NCBI RefSeq assembly: GCF_949628215.1
Contig: NC_134277.1
Span: 32,811,058 to 32,875,057, forward strand
DNA length: 64,000 bases
Source: Phalacrocorax aristotelis
Lineage: Eukaryota; Chordata; Aves; Suliformes; Phalacrocoracidae
Direction of reading: 5' to 3'
Shown: piece by piece, positions 37,079 through 50,181 of the stretch
Position numbering within the stretch: the first letter of the stretch is position 1
Layout: every line of letters begins with the position of its first letter
Program-made: the position numbers and the translations under genes
The notes under the pieces: model-generated
Database searches by the model: none
What the model was told of the DNA's origin: nothing
Seen by the model: only the letters and a program-made list of their open reading frames with translations

Positions 37079-40000
37079 GTAAGTGCCTTTTTAAGCAAGC
37101 CTACTGTTCCTTCCAGTATAGTATTGCTAAGATATATCTTCTTACTTAATGTTGTATATGTGTATACATATGATTCCACTCACCCACAGATTACTGAGAC
37201 TACTGATCAATATCAGTATAAAAAATATACTGTACAAATATTTAAGACAAAACATGTCTGTATACGGACTATAATGTGGAGTAAAGTCCAAGTATCAAAT
37301 TCTTGATTTCTTGGATATAAAACCACATCCAATGTTAATAAATGTATTGATCACAGTTTTGTAAATGCACACATATTTATAAAAACGGATGCCTTAAGCA
37401 AATTGCTTAAACTAATACACTTTTTTCTCCTTCATTGAAAAAACCTGCTGAGTGTAAGACTAAAATCTGTACAGAATCCTCCTCTTCGTTTTGTAGCATC
37501 AATGCTTTTGAGCAATTGAAATATGAGAGTATATTTACCATAGCAACAAATTAATCTTTAGATGCAAGTAACCATGTGAGGAAGCCCATCACCCATCAGA
37601 GAAGAGGCTTTCCTTCTTGGTAATAATTATGGAAAGAACCCATCTATTGATTTTTCTGTGAATTCGTATGCTGTTTCAAATTGTAAACCTGCATGCTCTA
37701 ACATGTTCAGATGGTGGGATGAGAACAGACACTTCTCTCTTTTACCATACCTTCTTGGGGATTTTCACTCTCTAATTTTGATCGTGGAATTTGTTTTAAA
37801 AGCACCTTTTAAAAAGTGCTCTGAGCAGCAGTCTCAAAACAACAGCACATGCAACATTCAACTTGAATGGTAAAGTTAATGTAGCTACTGACACGCTTCT
37901 GTTACAGCCCTGCCCGTGGAGTGCAGTCCCCATCATCATGAGGTTTCAGCAAAACTCTGACATGATAGACAGAAACGAAGCTTAAAGGGCACTTATGGAG
38001 ATGTTTTTTAACAAACATCTGATAGAGCACATTACTAACAGATGAAGCTTATAAACATTCAGCAAATCAGAAAGTCACAATCACTTGCCTGGTATACATT
38101 GTGAGATAGGTATTTAGAACTTAAAAGAAAAGCACATTATGAAGTCTGGGCATTAGAATCGATACACAGACTGTATAATACTGTATGAAACTGCTATGTT
38201 AATATCTGTTGGCTTTACCTTTCAATGCATAATTTGATAAAATGCTTTTTTGCTAAGTGCATTCCCATCACTTCCAATTTTAAAACATTATCTATTTAAT
38301 AACTGAAATACTACTTAGCAATAACAATGCTTATTGTTTCCACATTCTTTTCATCTTCAGTCTATCAAAATAAATTGCCATGAAAAAAACAGATTATGAA
38401 GTCTGTTCCTACCAAGAGAAGATCCTTATATACATAAAATTTTTTAACGATGAATTGAACTTCACGAAGCACTTCCCATCACACTTTGCTTTGCGTTCAG
38501 CTTTAGGCACACAACACCTTTACCACCTGCAGTGTTGTCCTTGTAACTACACTAGCAAGCTCAATCCCAGATATCCTTTAGGCAACTCAGGTCTGTGTAG
38601 GCTGCTTGTCTTACTGTAAAAGTATGTGAACAGCGCTGAAACAGAGCCACCAGCTCCACTTTGGATCATGCTGCTCTTGGGTCACTGCAGAATGGCTCAG
38701 GTTGCCACACATACTCAGTGGAGAGTGCTTCCTGCACTTCGGGATATGTCAGGAAGTATTTCTAATTATCAATAGTTGAACAATACTACCTGCTCTGGCC
38801 AGCCTGCTCACGATATATTCTTTTGACAAGGGACATGAACAAAATAACATCTGGAGGTCTTTTACAGCCCCCATCCCCGTTTTTTATTAAAAAAAAAAAA
38901 AAAAAACCCGAAAAAAAAACCCCAACTGTCTGATGATGATTCACTGTTGTAATTTTTCTAGTAACCGGCAACTTTCTGTTGCCAATTATTTAAATAACAA
39001 AATCATATATTCACCTGAGGCAATAAAAAGCAATAAAAATAAGAGTTGGCAGTTACTACTTCCATTATAAAAATCTTGATCCAAACAGTTCAACCAATTA
39101 GCAAAAGAATACATTAGCTAAAAGGTACACTATGCAAAGTGTTTAATGCTGTTTTCATTGAGATGATATTTGTGTTCAAGTAAAAATAACAAGTAGTGAG
39201 AGTGACAGGGACCCATTTTGCAGATCCTGCCATCTGGCACAGGATCCCTTGGAAGAGTCACAGAACAACTGTTTCTGCACCAGATGCTATCAAGGGAGAC
39301 AGGCTACTTCTGTGAGGGGTATGGAGGGTAAAAGAACAGCCAGATGCAGGTTTCACTGGGTGGGAAGACATCTTCTCCCAAGCACAGCCTCTAGACTAGC
39401 AGCATCCAGGCTTTTTAGGCTTCACCTGACAAAATCACCCATTCCAAACTGCCTCTGCTCTGTACCAGTAGCCAGAGGCATAACAGCTGAGTGGAAACTT
39501 CTGGGCAGCAGTAAGAAAGTAAGGGAAATAAAGATAACTTAGAATAAGTAATAAAGGTAACACGTAATTCCATTGCTGAATGAAGTAAGGGAAAGGGACC
39601 ATCTGCTTACAAAAGGGATGCTGCTGCTGCAGTGAAAGTAAGGAAATGATAATTACATGCACTGAGAAGATGAAAGGAGAAGAGAAGGTTGCCTGGCAAG
39701 GAAGAAAGGAGGGCAGCTGTTGTAGGGAGGGAGTTGCCTGCTGCCTTCCAGTGCAGGAGGGACAGATAGCTGAAGCCCAGGGACAGGAAGGCTTAGGTTA
39801 ATATTGTAACCCAAGGAACCCAGGAAAAGAATAGCTCCTGGGATTTCCTAAATTCAGACTTCTTCACCAAGTAGGGCAGCACAGTAAGGGCAGATCAAAA
39901 CAATGATGCAGTAGCTGCTGAGGACCTTGCAATTACACAATACACATTTTGGGGATTTTACTTCAGACTAGTTCAAATCTGAGCCCCAGATCAAGTGTTC

Positions 40001-43000
40001 CCACTTCAGCAGTTCAAAGGAAAGCTATCCCATAAGTCTTTGTTTCTAAAGAGCAGATATTTCACCTGGGTACTCTGGGAAGCACTTCATCCTTTTGCCT
40101 GTCACACATGATAATGCTAGGTGACAGGGGCAGTGACATGCATATGAGGCTTATACACCTCATATATGGAATCAAGCCTTATACCTGTTTCTCTTCCTGT
40201 TTCTGCTCTGTGTATTCTGTCCTTGCTTACACAGAAGTGCCATCAGGAGTTTCCTACCCATTCTGACCTTGCCCCACTACTTTGTCAGGGACCAATACTG
40301 AAGGAAATGTGGCCCTACTCCTCCATCCATGGTAGCCTCCATGAGAATACCCCAGATGAACTGACTTCAGACCACATGAAGGCACTTTAGTCTAGGAGGG
40401 AATGTCTTCTAGAAGTCTCTAGCATCACTGCTGCTTTGCCTCTAGTCTGACACCACCTGGAGGTGCCAGAACCTCTGGATGAGACTGCATAATCCTGGGA
40501 GATGGGATGAAGCACACAGCAGGTGCAGAACTTTTGGATGCAGAGACACAGTCAAAGACTTCTGCCATGATCTGGCATCATGATTTCACCATACTTATAA
40601 TAAATTTCTGGTGCCTGTAATTGTGTTCAGTTACAGTGGGCTAGCCCAGTGTGGGCAAAGTCATAACATCTCTGAGGGCATTTTGCAAACCATAGCCTTT
40701 AAACAGCATATACATAACTCTACATGGAGAATATCCTTTTCTTACATAAAGCAATATGATATGATCAAGTCTTGAAACTGATGACTTTCATATCACATGT
40801 GAAATTGGCAGTGAAATTTCTACTGGAGGGACAGTGATCACTGGCATTGAAGTCAATGGCGAAGACTATGAGGTTTTATTGGTCTATGATGGTATGAGCA
40901 GAATATTTTCTTGGCAGTGTATTCCATATACAGCAATACATTACAATTCCATGGAGGTTCCCTTCATTATACCAATGTTAAAACCTAACAAAAGAAAAAA
41001 AAAAAAAAAAAAGAGGCAAAATACCATTAATATACTTAAAGTTTGTCAACTATGCTAATGTACGACAATGCTAATACCAGCTGATTGTTTTGGAATGACC
41101 CACCTGGGGCTCCACCCTCTATTCTGCTCAAGCATGGATATGGCATGAAAACATTTATATGCTGCCAGCCTGAAGCAGCAATGAATATCTAAAAAGCTTC
41201 TCCAAGCCCTGTTCTGATGTACCACTGTATAAAACAAGTATTTTTCAGTAAAGATGTCCAGGAAACATCATCTATGATTCTTAAGGCAGAAGCTTCTTTT
41301 TCTTGCAAGTTTTGGCAAATCTGCGTATTTATTTTAATGGACTTGGGTTTTATATTTTGACTTTGCAATTTTGAAAAAGTAAATAGCCCTGCCATTGCTT
41401 TATTTCACCTTTACAATCTTGCATTAAAATGAAAATGCTGTTAACATTAGTAATAAAGTCTCTATTTTCTTCCAAATAAAGAATTTTGCTTTGCTGATCT
41501 CAATTTCTATAGTATTATCAACCATTCCGCAAGCAGAGCAAGTTTCCTCTTTTCAACAGGATATACCAGCATCATTGCAGAACTTGGTTAATTGACACTG
41601 AAATTATTTTTCCCTCAGTATCTCAGATAATAATTGGGTCTCCATTGAACATCATCATCAGTCTTAGAGGAATGCTTTTTAACATGCATACACAGTGAAA
41701 TACAATGAGGAGCCTGGCACAATCATTTTCATAACTGAGTAGCTGTTAGGAATTCCATTTTCTTAAACAAAAGCATAAAGCTGGAGGAAATCTCCACAGT
41801 CCTCTAGCCCAAACCCTTGCTCCTGAGCTACCCACAAGAGAGACCGCTGAAAAACCGAGGTACCATTACTATGGCAACATGGACTGTAACACTAACTAAA
41901 CCCTGCTTCTCACAGCCAGACATGCAGACAGACCCTCCATTCTCCTAGAAGGAACTCCTAGGTTCCAGACTCCTACTTTAAATTCAGCTTTCTTGAATAT
42001 AATTAACCAAAACCCACATTGTTTATATACAGTCATACATAATAGAATAAGGTACCAAAGTAGTTCTGGAATACTGCTGAATTAATTTTGCGTGCCACAA
42101 AGAGAATATATCTTAAACTAACACTGTTCTCTTTGAAGACAATGATTGTGGAATGCCAAAAGGATGGAATAAATCAAAATAATACAAGGTAAAAAAAGAA
42201 AAACCTATTCAGCCTAAAAGCTCAGCATGAGGTAGAACCTTTCCTCTATTTCAAGCTTAAGATGAAAAATTCCTCATCACTTTTTTTTTCTTTCAAATCT
42301 GATCCTGTGTGTTCACTCCTCCCAGATCTTCTTACAAAAGATGACAAAGACACTAAGATCTGTATCTCCAGATCTGGCCAGACACAGCATTCTCTAGAAT
42401 GTATTCCCCCACACAGAGCACAGCGTCAGTGGTCCTGTCATCAATAACAGATGAAGAAAAAAGAATATGAATATGCTTATTTCTAAACCTGATAGCTTGT
42501 TGATACTTGAAAAGAGATAAATCACTCTATGAGTATCTCATAAATAGCATTCACTTACAATGAAAGCATTAATAATTCCAAAAGTATATATAAAGAACTA
42601 TGCAGAAGGCTGTTTACCTATCCAGTGTATGGGAAGGAAAAACTAACAGAATGAACAGTTCAAAAACTCTGAGAGGCACAATAAACTTAAAAGCTATAAA
42701 ACACTGTCGGAGAAAAATGCAGAATCACACTGAGATCTTGTGAACTAAAGCTGTGAATCCATATGCATTCCACCCCTCTGCGGATACTTGCCCCAGGCTA
42801 CTATACTTCTGAAAGAGAGTGTCTGTGTAGAGATTTACAAATTAACTTCACTTGATTTTCAAAAACTGCTATTCATCATTGCATCGTGTTTTCAATGAGG
42901 GCAGTCAAAGAAGCTAAAATGCTTCAGCTGAAGCCACTAAGTATTTGCTAACTTGATACTGATGTCGATTCCAGGGTGGAGAAAAGCCCAGAAATTAAGG

Positions 43001-46000
43001 ATCATGTTAGGCCAATTTCACAAGAATTTTGAAGAGAACACTACTTTCTTTCTGACTTTTAAAACTTCCTTCTGCTACTTGAATTTTTACTACAGTTATT
43101 TCTTCCTCTTTGTTTATACTAAAAACATTGCATCCTAGTTTCCTCTCTACTGAAGACGCTGATAGTCTCAGCGGGTGGGAAAGATGGAGTAATTGGAATA
43201 TAATCCACATCGCTGGTACTTTTATTTATATCTGACAGTTTGAGCAAAAAGAACGGTTTTGCAGTTGCTCCCACTTTACTTTTCAATATGCCACGATGAA
43301 TAGATACTGTTAACAATGATAAAATATTTTATCCATCTAGAAATAACTATATTTTAGAAAGCGAGACGTTCAATCCATTTAAAAAGTACTATGAATGCAC
43401 CATGTTTCTTCAAAATAGTCTGCACTTGTAACTCCTGGTAGGCCTTGAGTGTTCCTGCACGCATGAGCATGCGTAGGAATGTCATGTTTCAAAATAAACA
43501 TTAGAAACTTGGGTAATAAATATATAATTATCATCTGGATAAAATCAGATGCCTAAAATCCTATTGCCTCTGAGTATAATTATAGTAATAAAAGTATTGC
43601 TGACTGATGAAGAAATGTACTATTTATGCTGCAGGGATTGCAAATCAACACTTTTTTATACTCAGCCAGTTAAAAAATCCAGTCTGCATTATAAAACTGC
43701 ATTGGTATATAAAAAAATTCACCTTTGGACTGTAGTGATTAATCCTTCTGGCTTTCTGTATCCTCCTGTATTATCTCTTTCCTATGATTTATATTATTGT
43801 CATGATAATAAATTAATCAATTCAAGACAATACTTGGTCTTTACTGGATAAAACATGTTTATATAAAATGCACATTCATTGTCCTAAATCACATCTTTAA
43901 GATATCTTTCATATGTAGTAAAACATTGTCTCAGTAGATTAGGGCAAATATTTCCAAACATGTCTACAAAGCACAACCCTCGGAAACCTCCTACCTTATT
44001 TTATAATCATATCTTTAATCTTATTTTGCTCACTGTATCCCTGGAGTGACTATTAAAAAGAAGGCCTATTTTACAGTTGCCAAGTGGGGATATATCATCT
44101 GAGCTGCAAATTTCAATTTAAATGCTTTAGATCTTCTAGAAAGATTAGAAACGTGAGTACTGTTTTCATCTATATTTATGAAGTACTTATTGAGAGAGTT
44201 TCCAAATTCTGTCAGTAGGGGTAGAAGAGCCTTCTCTCATTCAGAGATGATGTGCATATTGCATTGCCTTTCCTGTTCTCAGTGGAAGAGTTGTGGGCAG
44301 TGGTCTACATACTAGATCGCTTTTGAGAAAACAGAGAGGAAATATACTGTTCACTATATCCATTTTCTATTTTAAAACACAAAGATTCAGAATTCCAATA
44401 ATTAAGGTTGCTCTGTGCAGCCTACTTCAAGATACTTTTGCATAAAGCCTTTTAATACTATATGATTACTCACTTTTTTGCCCTACAAGACCCATTGGGA
44501 ACAGTACTGAAAAATGCTGCAGACTGCTAGGACTGGTAAAGTGATCATGGACCCCACGATCTACTCTACCTGTGCCATAAAAAGTGAAGTTCATTGCTGC
44601 TGCCCTGCTCCCAGCCTTTTTTCTTTCCATCTCCTGAAATGTTCACTCCTATCTTGCCTTTTTTCTCCCCTTCCAGTTAAAATATCTCTTCTTGAAACAA
44701 AGTGCCCAAGCTGAGGGGGACTGTGAGCACACAAAAATCATTCTACCCCACCTCAACTATTACACATTGTACAACAGCACCGAATGGGCACAATGAGCTG
44801 CAAGTGTTCCCTGGGAAAAAAAAAACCAAAAGAAAGCCTGTGGGGGGTCTATTCAAAGGCTTTGTGGAAGTTTTCCCTCACAGCCATAGGGAAAGCTGGA
44901 ACCCAGAACAATAAACCATGATGAGTGCAGAGGAATGTCTGCAGACTTCAGGGCTGTAGCTTTCACTAGCATCATCAGTGTATGTACAAGAAGGGAATGT
45001 TTATATAGCTGCATCACTTGGCTAAATCTGGATTAATGCTTACAGGAAAAGAGGAAAAGATACTCCTGATATTACGTTGACCTTCCCTACCAGGATGAAG
45101 CTTATCTTCATCGTTAAAGTGGGAAAGGAGAATTTAAAATAAGATTGAATTCATTTACTGTATCTTCCAATCCCAGCCTAGTTTATGGCTCAGACTGGAA
45201 GGAGTCTCCATCAGAACAGACTCTATCAAGGATCCCCATAAGGGGACAGAAGCTAGAAACCTAGGACACTTCTGAGTGACTGCATAGGAGGTGGTGATAA
45301 TCTGATACATAAAAAAGTATGCCCAATGAATATAAAAGCATGATTTTGCTCACTTTTTGCAAAACAGTGTTAGGACACGCTACGAGTATTTGCTAAGTAA
45401 ATGAACAAACCACACCACTCAAACCACACTGCATACAGTAAATCTGCTTTAAGAGAACTATACAAATAAGAACATTCCTTTCTTAATTGGAGAGCCATCC
45501 TTATGCATAGCCAAGAGTGTTTTTCCTAATCTTACCCAACAAAACCATCCTGTGTTTAAGTGAGAAAGCTTTTGGTCAGTTTTACATTGATCTTGTACGT
45601 ACCTTAGTTACCAAATAAGGTCAAATCCTGGAGATAACATAAATCTAGACTAAACACAATGTGTAAGGATATCAACTTACTTACAGAGCTTACTAAAGCT
45701 TGTAGAAATAATGATCATGCTGCTAGCAATTATAAAATCATAATAACAAAAAGATCCCATTGGACCAATACCATAGGAGTGTACTAGCCAAGACTAATTA
45801 ACACCAAAGTACCCAGTGATAAAGCTCATGTTATAAATTAGCACACACTGAGCTATTCTGCCCAATGTTCCCATCCCAAGTGCATCTGATCTTTCACATC
45901 CCTAATTATTCTGGCAAGTACTATCTTAAACACAGATATCCTGCTTCTAGAAAACACTTCTTACTTGCAGCTCTTGCATATTTACAGCATGTGGGTAGCC

Positions 46001-46436
46001 ACCCCCCACCCCCAGTTTGAGAAGCACTCATACAAGCATTCTGAATAATTCCTTGCACATTTTCCAGTACCTATATCAAGTATGGTATATCGATAGAGAA
46101 TTTCTGAAAAAACACTGATGATTTCACCAGTGCTACTACTTTTTTTAAGGAAAAACTCTATTTTAAAATAAATTTCCTGTTTCATTTTTTCTGTGAAAAG
46201 CTACCTTACATCTGCCCTGTTGTAGCACTTTGATCTGAGGCAAGACCGAACACCATTTTCAAACGGCAACACGAACAAAGATCTTGACTTACGAAATAAG
46301 ATGTAACTGAACGTTAGTGTGATTTTGGCAGACATCTGGAGGGGGAAAAAAGTTGCTTTTCAATAACAACCCTGAACATTTCTGTATGTCTGTGTGTTTG
46401 GAAAGATATTGCTCATGTCCCACTTAACCAAGAATA
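37079..46436. other. Intronic DNA without a recognised gene
   Basis: No convincing exon is seen. The stretch contains poly-A/A-rich simple sequence at 38889-38924 and 40987-41012, the inverted CATTGAAGTCAATG motif at 40845-40858, and a somewhat less AT-rich patch at 39200-40620. Frames of up to 100 codons (for example plus strand 43549-43851) look like random translation, rich in Leu, Ile, Tyr and Lys. Confidence 0.5.
38889..38924 (+). repeat. A-rich simple repeat
   Basis: A run of about 20 A, then CCCG, nine A and CCCC. It is a simple poly-A tract with C interruptions, with no adjacent LINE or SINE that I can recognise. Confidence 0.7.
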
Positions 46437-46474
46437 CGGAGGCGGTAATTAGGCACTGAGCCAGTGAGCCTCCG
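46437..46474. promoter_or_regulatory. Hairpin around a TAATTA site, candidate conserved element
   Basis: CGGAGGC (46437-46443) pairs with GCCTCCG (46468-46474), and inside it CACTG (46454-46458) pairs with CAGTG (46462-46466) across a three-base loop. Between the outer and inner stems lies GGTAATTAGG, a homeodomain-type site. Another TAAT-type site (CAATTAGTAG) follows about 30 bases downstream. The GC-rich paired bases in an otherwise AT-rich stretch suggest selection or a structured transcript, but this is inference. Confidence 0.35.
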
Positions 46475-46891
46475 AGCAGTTTCTCTTAATGCTGTAATAT
46501 CAATTAGTAGAAAATATGCCCTCGCTGTATAGAAGGGGAGAATGGCCTAATTCATACCAGAAAGAATTAGAAGAGGGAAAATATCCAGAGTTAATTACAT
46601 AACATTTTTTTCCAAGCAGTGAAAAGCTGAAATAGATGGGTACACAAAACAAACACTCGTTTCAGATGGGCTGTATCAAGTCACCTATACAAGATGAATA
46701 AAGGTACTAAAACCAACACAGAAGGAAGGCAAAGACTGTAATATTCACTTAATGGAATAATCTTGCATGTAGAGTAGAAGAGGCTGGATGATCTTTCTTC
46801 TGTCTCTAATTTCTAACTTTCAAAGTATGAGGAAAAAGAAACATCATAGCCACTCATTTTGCTCAGCACTGAACATTCAAATTAATCTCCT

Positions 46892-47089
46892 TTGGGAATA
46901 GACTGGTTTCAAGCTCTTACAGACAGTTACAAGGAGATGTTGGCACATGAAAACATACCTATTCTTCCACTAGACGTACAAGCCCTGTTTAACAACAAAA
47001 GCATCACTACAGCTGACAGAACTACTAACTTGCATGCCTTCGCTATTGCTGTGTCTGACACACAACCTGACTATGAAAAGCTCTATTAG
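46892..47089 (+). other. Protein-like open frame, plus strand, unrecognised
   Basis: The 65-codon frame from the ATG at 46892 has unusually protein-like composition. It includes DSYKEMLAHENIPILPLDVQ and ends ITTADRTTNLHAFAIAVSD plus TQPDYEKLY before TAG. An acceptor-like TTCAAGCTCTTACAG ends inside it, so the coding part might begin there instead. I find no donor upstream and no AATAAA in the next 150 bases. It may be a terminal exon, a fragment of a processed pseudogene or chance. The family is not recognised. Confidence 0.2.
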
Positions 47090-49118
47090 AATAATTAGAA
47101 ACTTTCAGCAGCTACTTCCTTACGCCACTTAATTTTATCCCCACTCTCATTCTTGGGGTGAACTATTTCAGCAAAGATATTATATTGTTTAGGAAAATGA
47201 ATTTATCCAAGTGATAGAGAGCCATGTTTTTCCAATTCAAGCCTGCAAAAGTGGGGTGGCAAGGTATCTTGTAGCAAAACTTTGACCAGTCAGAGAGAGA
47301 TGGAATTAAGGAAAATTAAGAAATCATCTGAGTTCACTGGGCCAATTGTTCAGTAAGCTCCAGAAAAGCCATAATTAACACTTTTTCCATGATTCTAGGA
47401 GGTGAAATGCAATTTTCTCAACTATGGGGAGGGCAGGGGGGATCCAAACCACCAAACATCAAGTCACGTAAGCTTTTAGTAGAATGTTAAAAAGCTAGGA
47501 GGCTGCACCTACAGACAACTATAATTGTTATCTTTTCAAAATTTTCTATCTTTAGGCAAAATTTATACAAAAGTTGCAAAACTACTATGACATTTGCTTT
47601 CTCTTCCTGTGACAGGTCAGTAGGAGTTACTAGTAAGTCAATCAGCAAAATCTTACATCAACTGGATATAATAAATGCAGGGTTAGCTGTTACTTAGTAA
47701 CAAAGGTAACTACTTAAGATTGGTTTTGGAGTAAACTTGAGTAAGTGGAATTTTGACGTACAAACAAACGTGTTTAATGGAACTTCAGAAGCTCCCAAAG
47801 AGTGCAGTAAATCACCCAAAACATTTTGAAGCTTTATAAACAAAACAGACTCACCTACCCTCCAAAAGATTTAGAAACAGGAAATGCAGAAGACATTTTA
47901 AATTAGTCCACAAAAAATTAACTCTGCATGCTATTTCTTCTAGAGAAATCCTAGTTAAAATTATTTCCGTAGGAAGAATGTAGAGGGCATAGAAGCAGTA
48001 CCACCACTTTCAATATCACTTTTAAACAAGGATTTGCCGTGACTTTATGAGAATGGGCTTAAAATTTACTCTTGAGCTACACTGTATCATGAGACACATC
48101 AGCGCACACTACCTTTAAAACACCTGAGTCGGATACATAATGCACTGAAAAAATTCTTTAAATCAGGCACATATCTAGTACCAAGCAGAGATTGCTGTTC
48201 AGAAGCACGTTTTCACCCATGAACCCTTAGTAACAATTTAGCAGTTTAGTCCTATTGCAGAAATGTTAGTTTTAAAGCAGTTCTAAAGCTGCTGAGGGTT
48301 TATTCTCAGTTCAAAACTAAGCAGGTATTAGTTACAAACTGCAACTCTCTGAGCATATTAATTTGTCAAAAAGCAATTACTCTCACTGAAACTTCAACTT
48401 CGCCAACTAAAAGCAAAGAGCTTCTAAACTGCCCGTCTATCACAGTACTAGAGTATCATCAACTGATCAGCTTCTTTTATGCACGCAGCGGGTAGCATGG
48501 TTTCTGTCAGATCAAACCTGTCTGACCAGAGACTTATCTTAGGAGCAGCCCACAGACTTACGCAGGTCTCCCATGATGACCGATCTAAAACCACACTCTG
48601 TTTAGAGTTTCATTTCCTTCACCCTCTCCTGTGAGATCAAACGCCTGTACACAAATTTACTAGATTATATGTATAGCATTAATAACCTGCCTTACCTACC
48701 TTTGTGTTCCTGAAAATGTGTATGGGATGAAGTATTGGCTGGTACACCAAGCTTCTCCTAAAGATGCATTTGCAGGACAGCATAACAAGACGAACAAGCA
48801 GTCTGAGACAAAACATGTCCTAAAATCCTTTCCTATCCTGAATTATCTCCCCTTTAAGACCCCATTCCTTAATGGGATTCTAATAATATCAAGGTTTTTT
48901 TCTTTCCTGATGGATAATATAATGTTTATATGTTTTCAGCATAAAACATTTTATCTAGAACAAACATAGTATGCTCTGCTTACATAACTGGAAGATATTC
49001 TGAATTTAAACTTTTCACTGGAGACCGTTTCCATTCAAATATGCAGATAACCAGGATCCTCCATACCAACCACTGTTGAACAGGTTCTGAAAAATCAAAT
49101 TCAGCAAGGTTTATTTGC

Positions 49119-49156
49119 TGAATGTATGCATTGTATGCATTTGTATGCATTTATTT
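49119..49156 (+). repeat. TGTATGCATT tandem repeat
   Basis: Three copies of TGTATGCATT or TGTATGCATTT are adjacent. It is a short minisatellite with an internal ATGCAT palindrome in each unit. Confidence 0.7.
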
Positions 49157-49714
49157 GAACCTCAATATTCCAATCTCTTTGTAGGAATGTAATTTTAGGC
49201 TGTAATCATTTCAGTATTTTAATTATTCTTCAGGAAACAAAATAACAGCCACGTTCCGGTCTAACACAAGCATCTGAAGCATTTTATGGATGGTTTTAAA
49301 AATCCAAGAAATAAATGCAAACTCTGAAACATCAATACATTTGCTTCAGTTTTTCTTTTGCCCAAACACAAAGTACAAGGGCAGACTCCTCAGCTGCTGC
49401 CACTACTTTTAGAAACAGAATTCAGGATGTTTCATCTCTGCTCTGAGTATCGTGTTTTGCTCAGTTGTCCCACACCTTACATAATAAGGACTTAAAACTC
49501 CAAAAGTTATGTCACTATGTAACATATACCTCTAGTAAAGGAGGAGGGAAAATGTTTTAATTAAAATTTCTTATCTGCAGAAGGAGGAAAAGGTGCACAT
49601 GACCAGGGGTCAGCACAAGAAATAGAGCTTCACCCTGACCCAACAGGTCAAATTACTTGAAAAAAGTAATTTACCTTTTACTGAAAGAACTAACACCCTG
49701 TCTTTCTCCAACAG

Positions 49715-49851
49715 CAGAATCAAAAGAAGGAGGAAGGTTATTCTCAACTTCAGAGGAAAAGGCACATGCTGTCCCTTTGACAACACCAACAATTTTGGCT
49801 CATAAACTCCATGAGCTCATAATGTCTGTTACACCATATTCCACAGACTAA
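49715..49851 (+). other. Candidate terminal coding exon, plus strand, unrecognised
   Basis: An acceptor CTGTCTTTCTCCAACAG is followed by a frame open for 45 codons. It begins AESKEGGRLFSTSEEKAHAV, continues PLTTPTILAHKLHEL and ends IMSVTPYSTD before TAA. Composition is protein-like, with Ser/Thr and acidic residues rather than the Leu/Ile/Phe/Lys expected of random AT-rich translation. AATAAA occurs at 50176-50181, about 325 bases after the stop, a reasonable 3' UTR. The gene would run opposite to the two minus-strand exons and would sit within their intron. I do not recognise the peptide and no upstream partner exon is certain. Confidence 0.28.
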
Positions 49852-50175
49852 TCTTTGTGCCTTGAACATTACAAGCACAGAGCATGCTTTGAGGACAAAA
49901 ATCACAAGCTGAACTATGGAACTGGTATCTGATCTAGTCAAAGGAAAGCTCTGAAGCCATTTTACCTCATTTTGGGTAACGAAAGATCTCACAGGACAGG
50001 GAGAAGCTTCTAAACTTGCACAGCTCAGGAAGTGAGTGGACATTAAAGTTTGTATGTAGTCAGGCTTACAAAGCATACTTCATTTTAGTGCTGTCGTTTA
50101 AGTGGAGATCATAGATATCTCTGTTTCTCAGATGTTTTGCTAAAAATTTTCCCTACAAAATTCAACACCTGGTCT

Positions 50176-50181
50176 AATAAA
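50176..50181 (+). terminator. Candidate polyadenylation signal
   Basis: AATAAA in GTCTAATAAATTT, plus strand, lies about 325 bases beyond the stop codon of the candidate exon ending at 49851. Single hexamers are common in AT-rich DNA, so it supports that exon only weakly. Confidence 0.2.

Noticed and set aside
39200..40620. Slightly GC-richer patch considered as an endogenous retrovirus LTR
   Set aside because: No TG...CA ends, no TATA/polyadenylation arrangement, no primer-binding site and no gag/pol similarity nearby.
41780..41850. Possible old CR1 fragment (CCTCTAGCCCAAACCC phrase)
   Set aside because: Similarity to the CR1 3' region is confined to about 30 bases with several mismatches and lacks the terminal ATTCTATG repeat.
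48113..48144. Minus-strand 32-bp exon-like segment between TTTTTTCAG and GTAGTG
   Set aside because: Very short, the donor is weak, and two frames are open equally well; such pairs are expected by chance in tens of kilobases.
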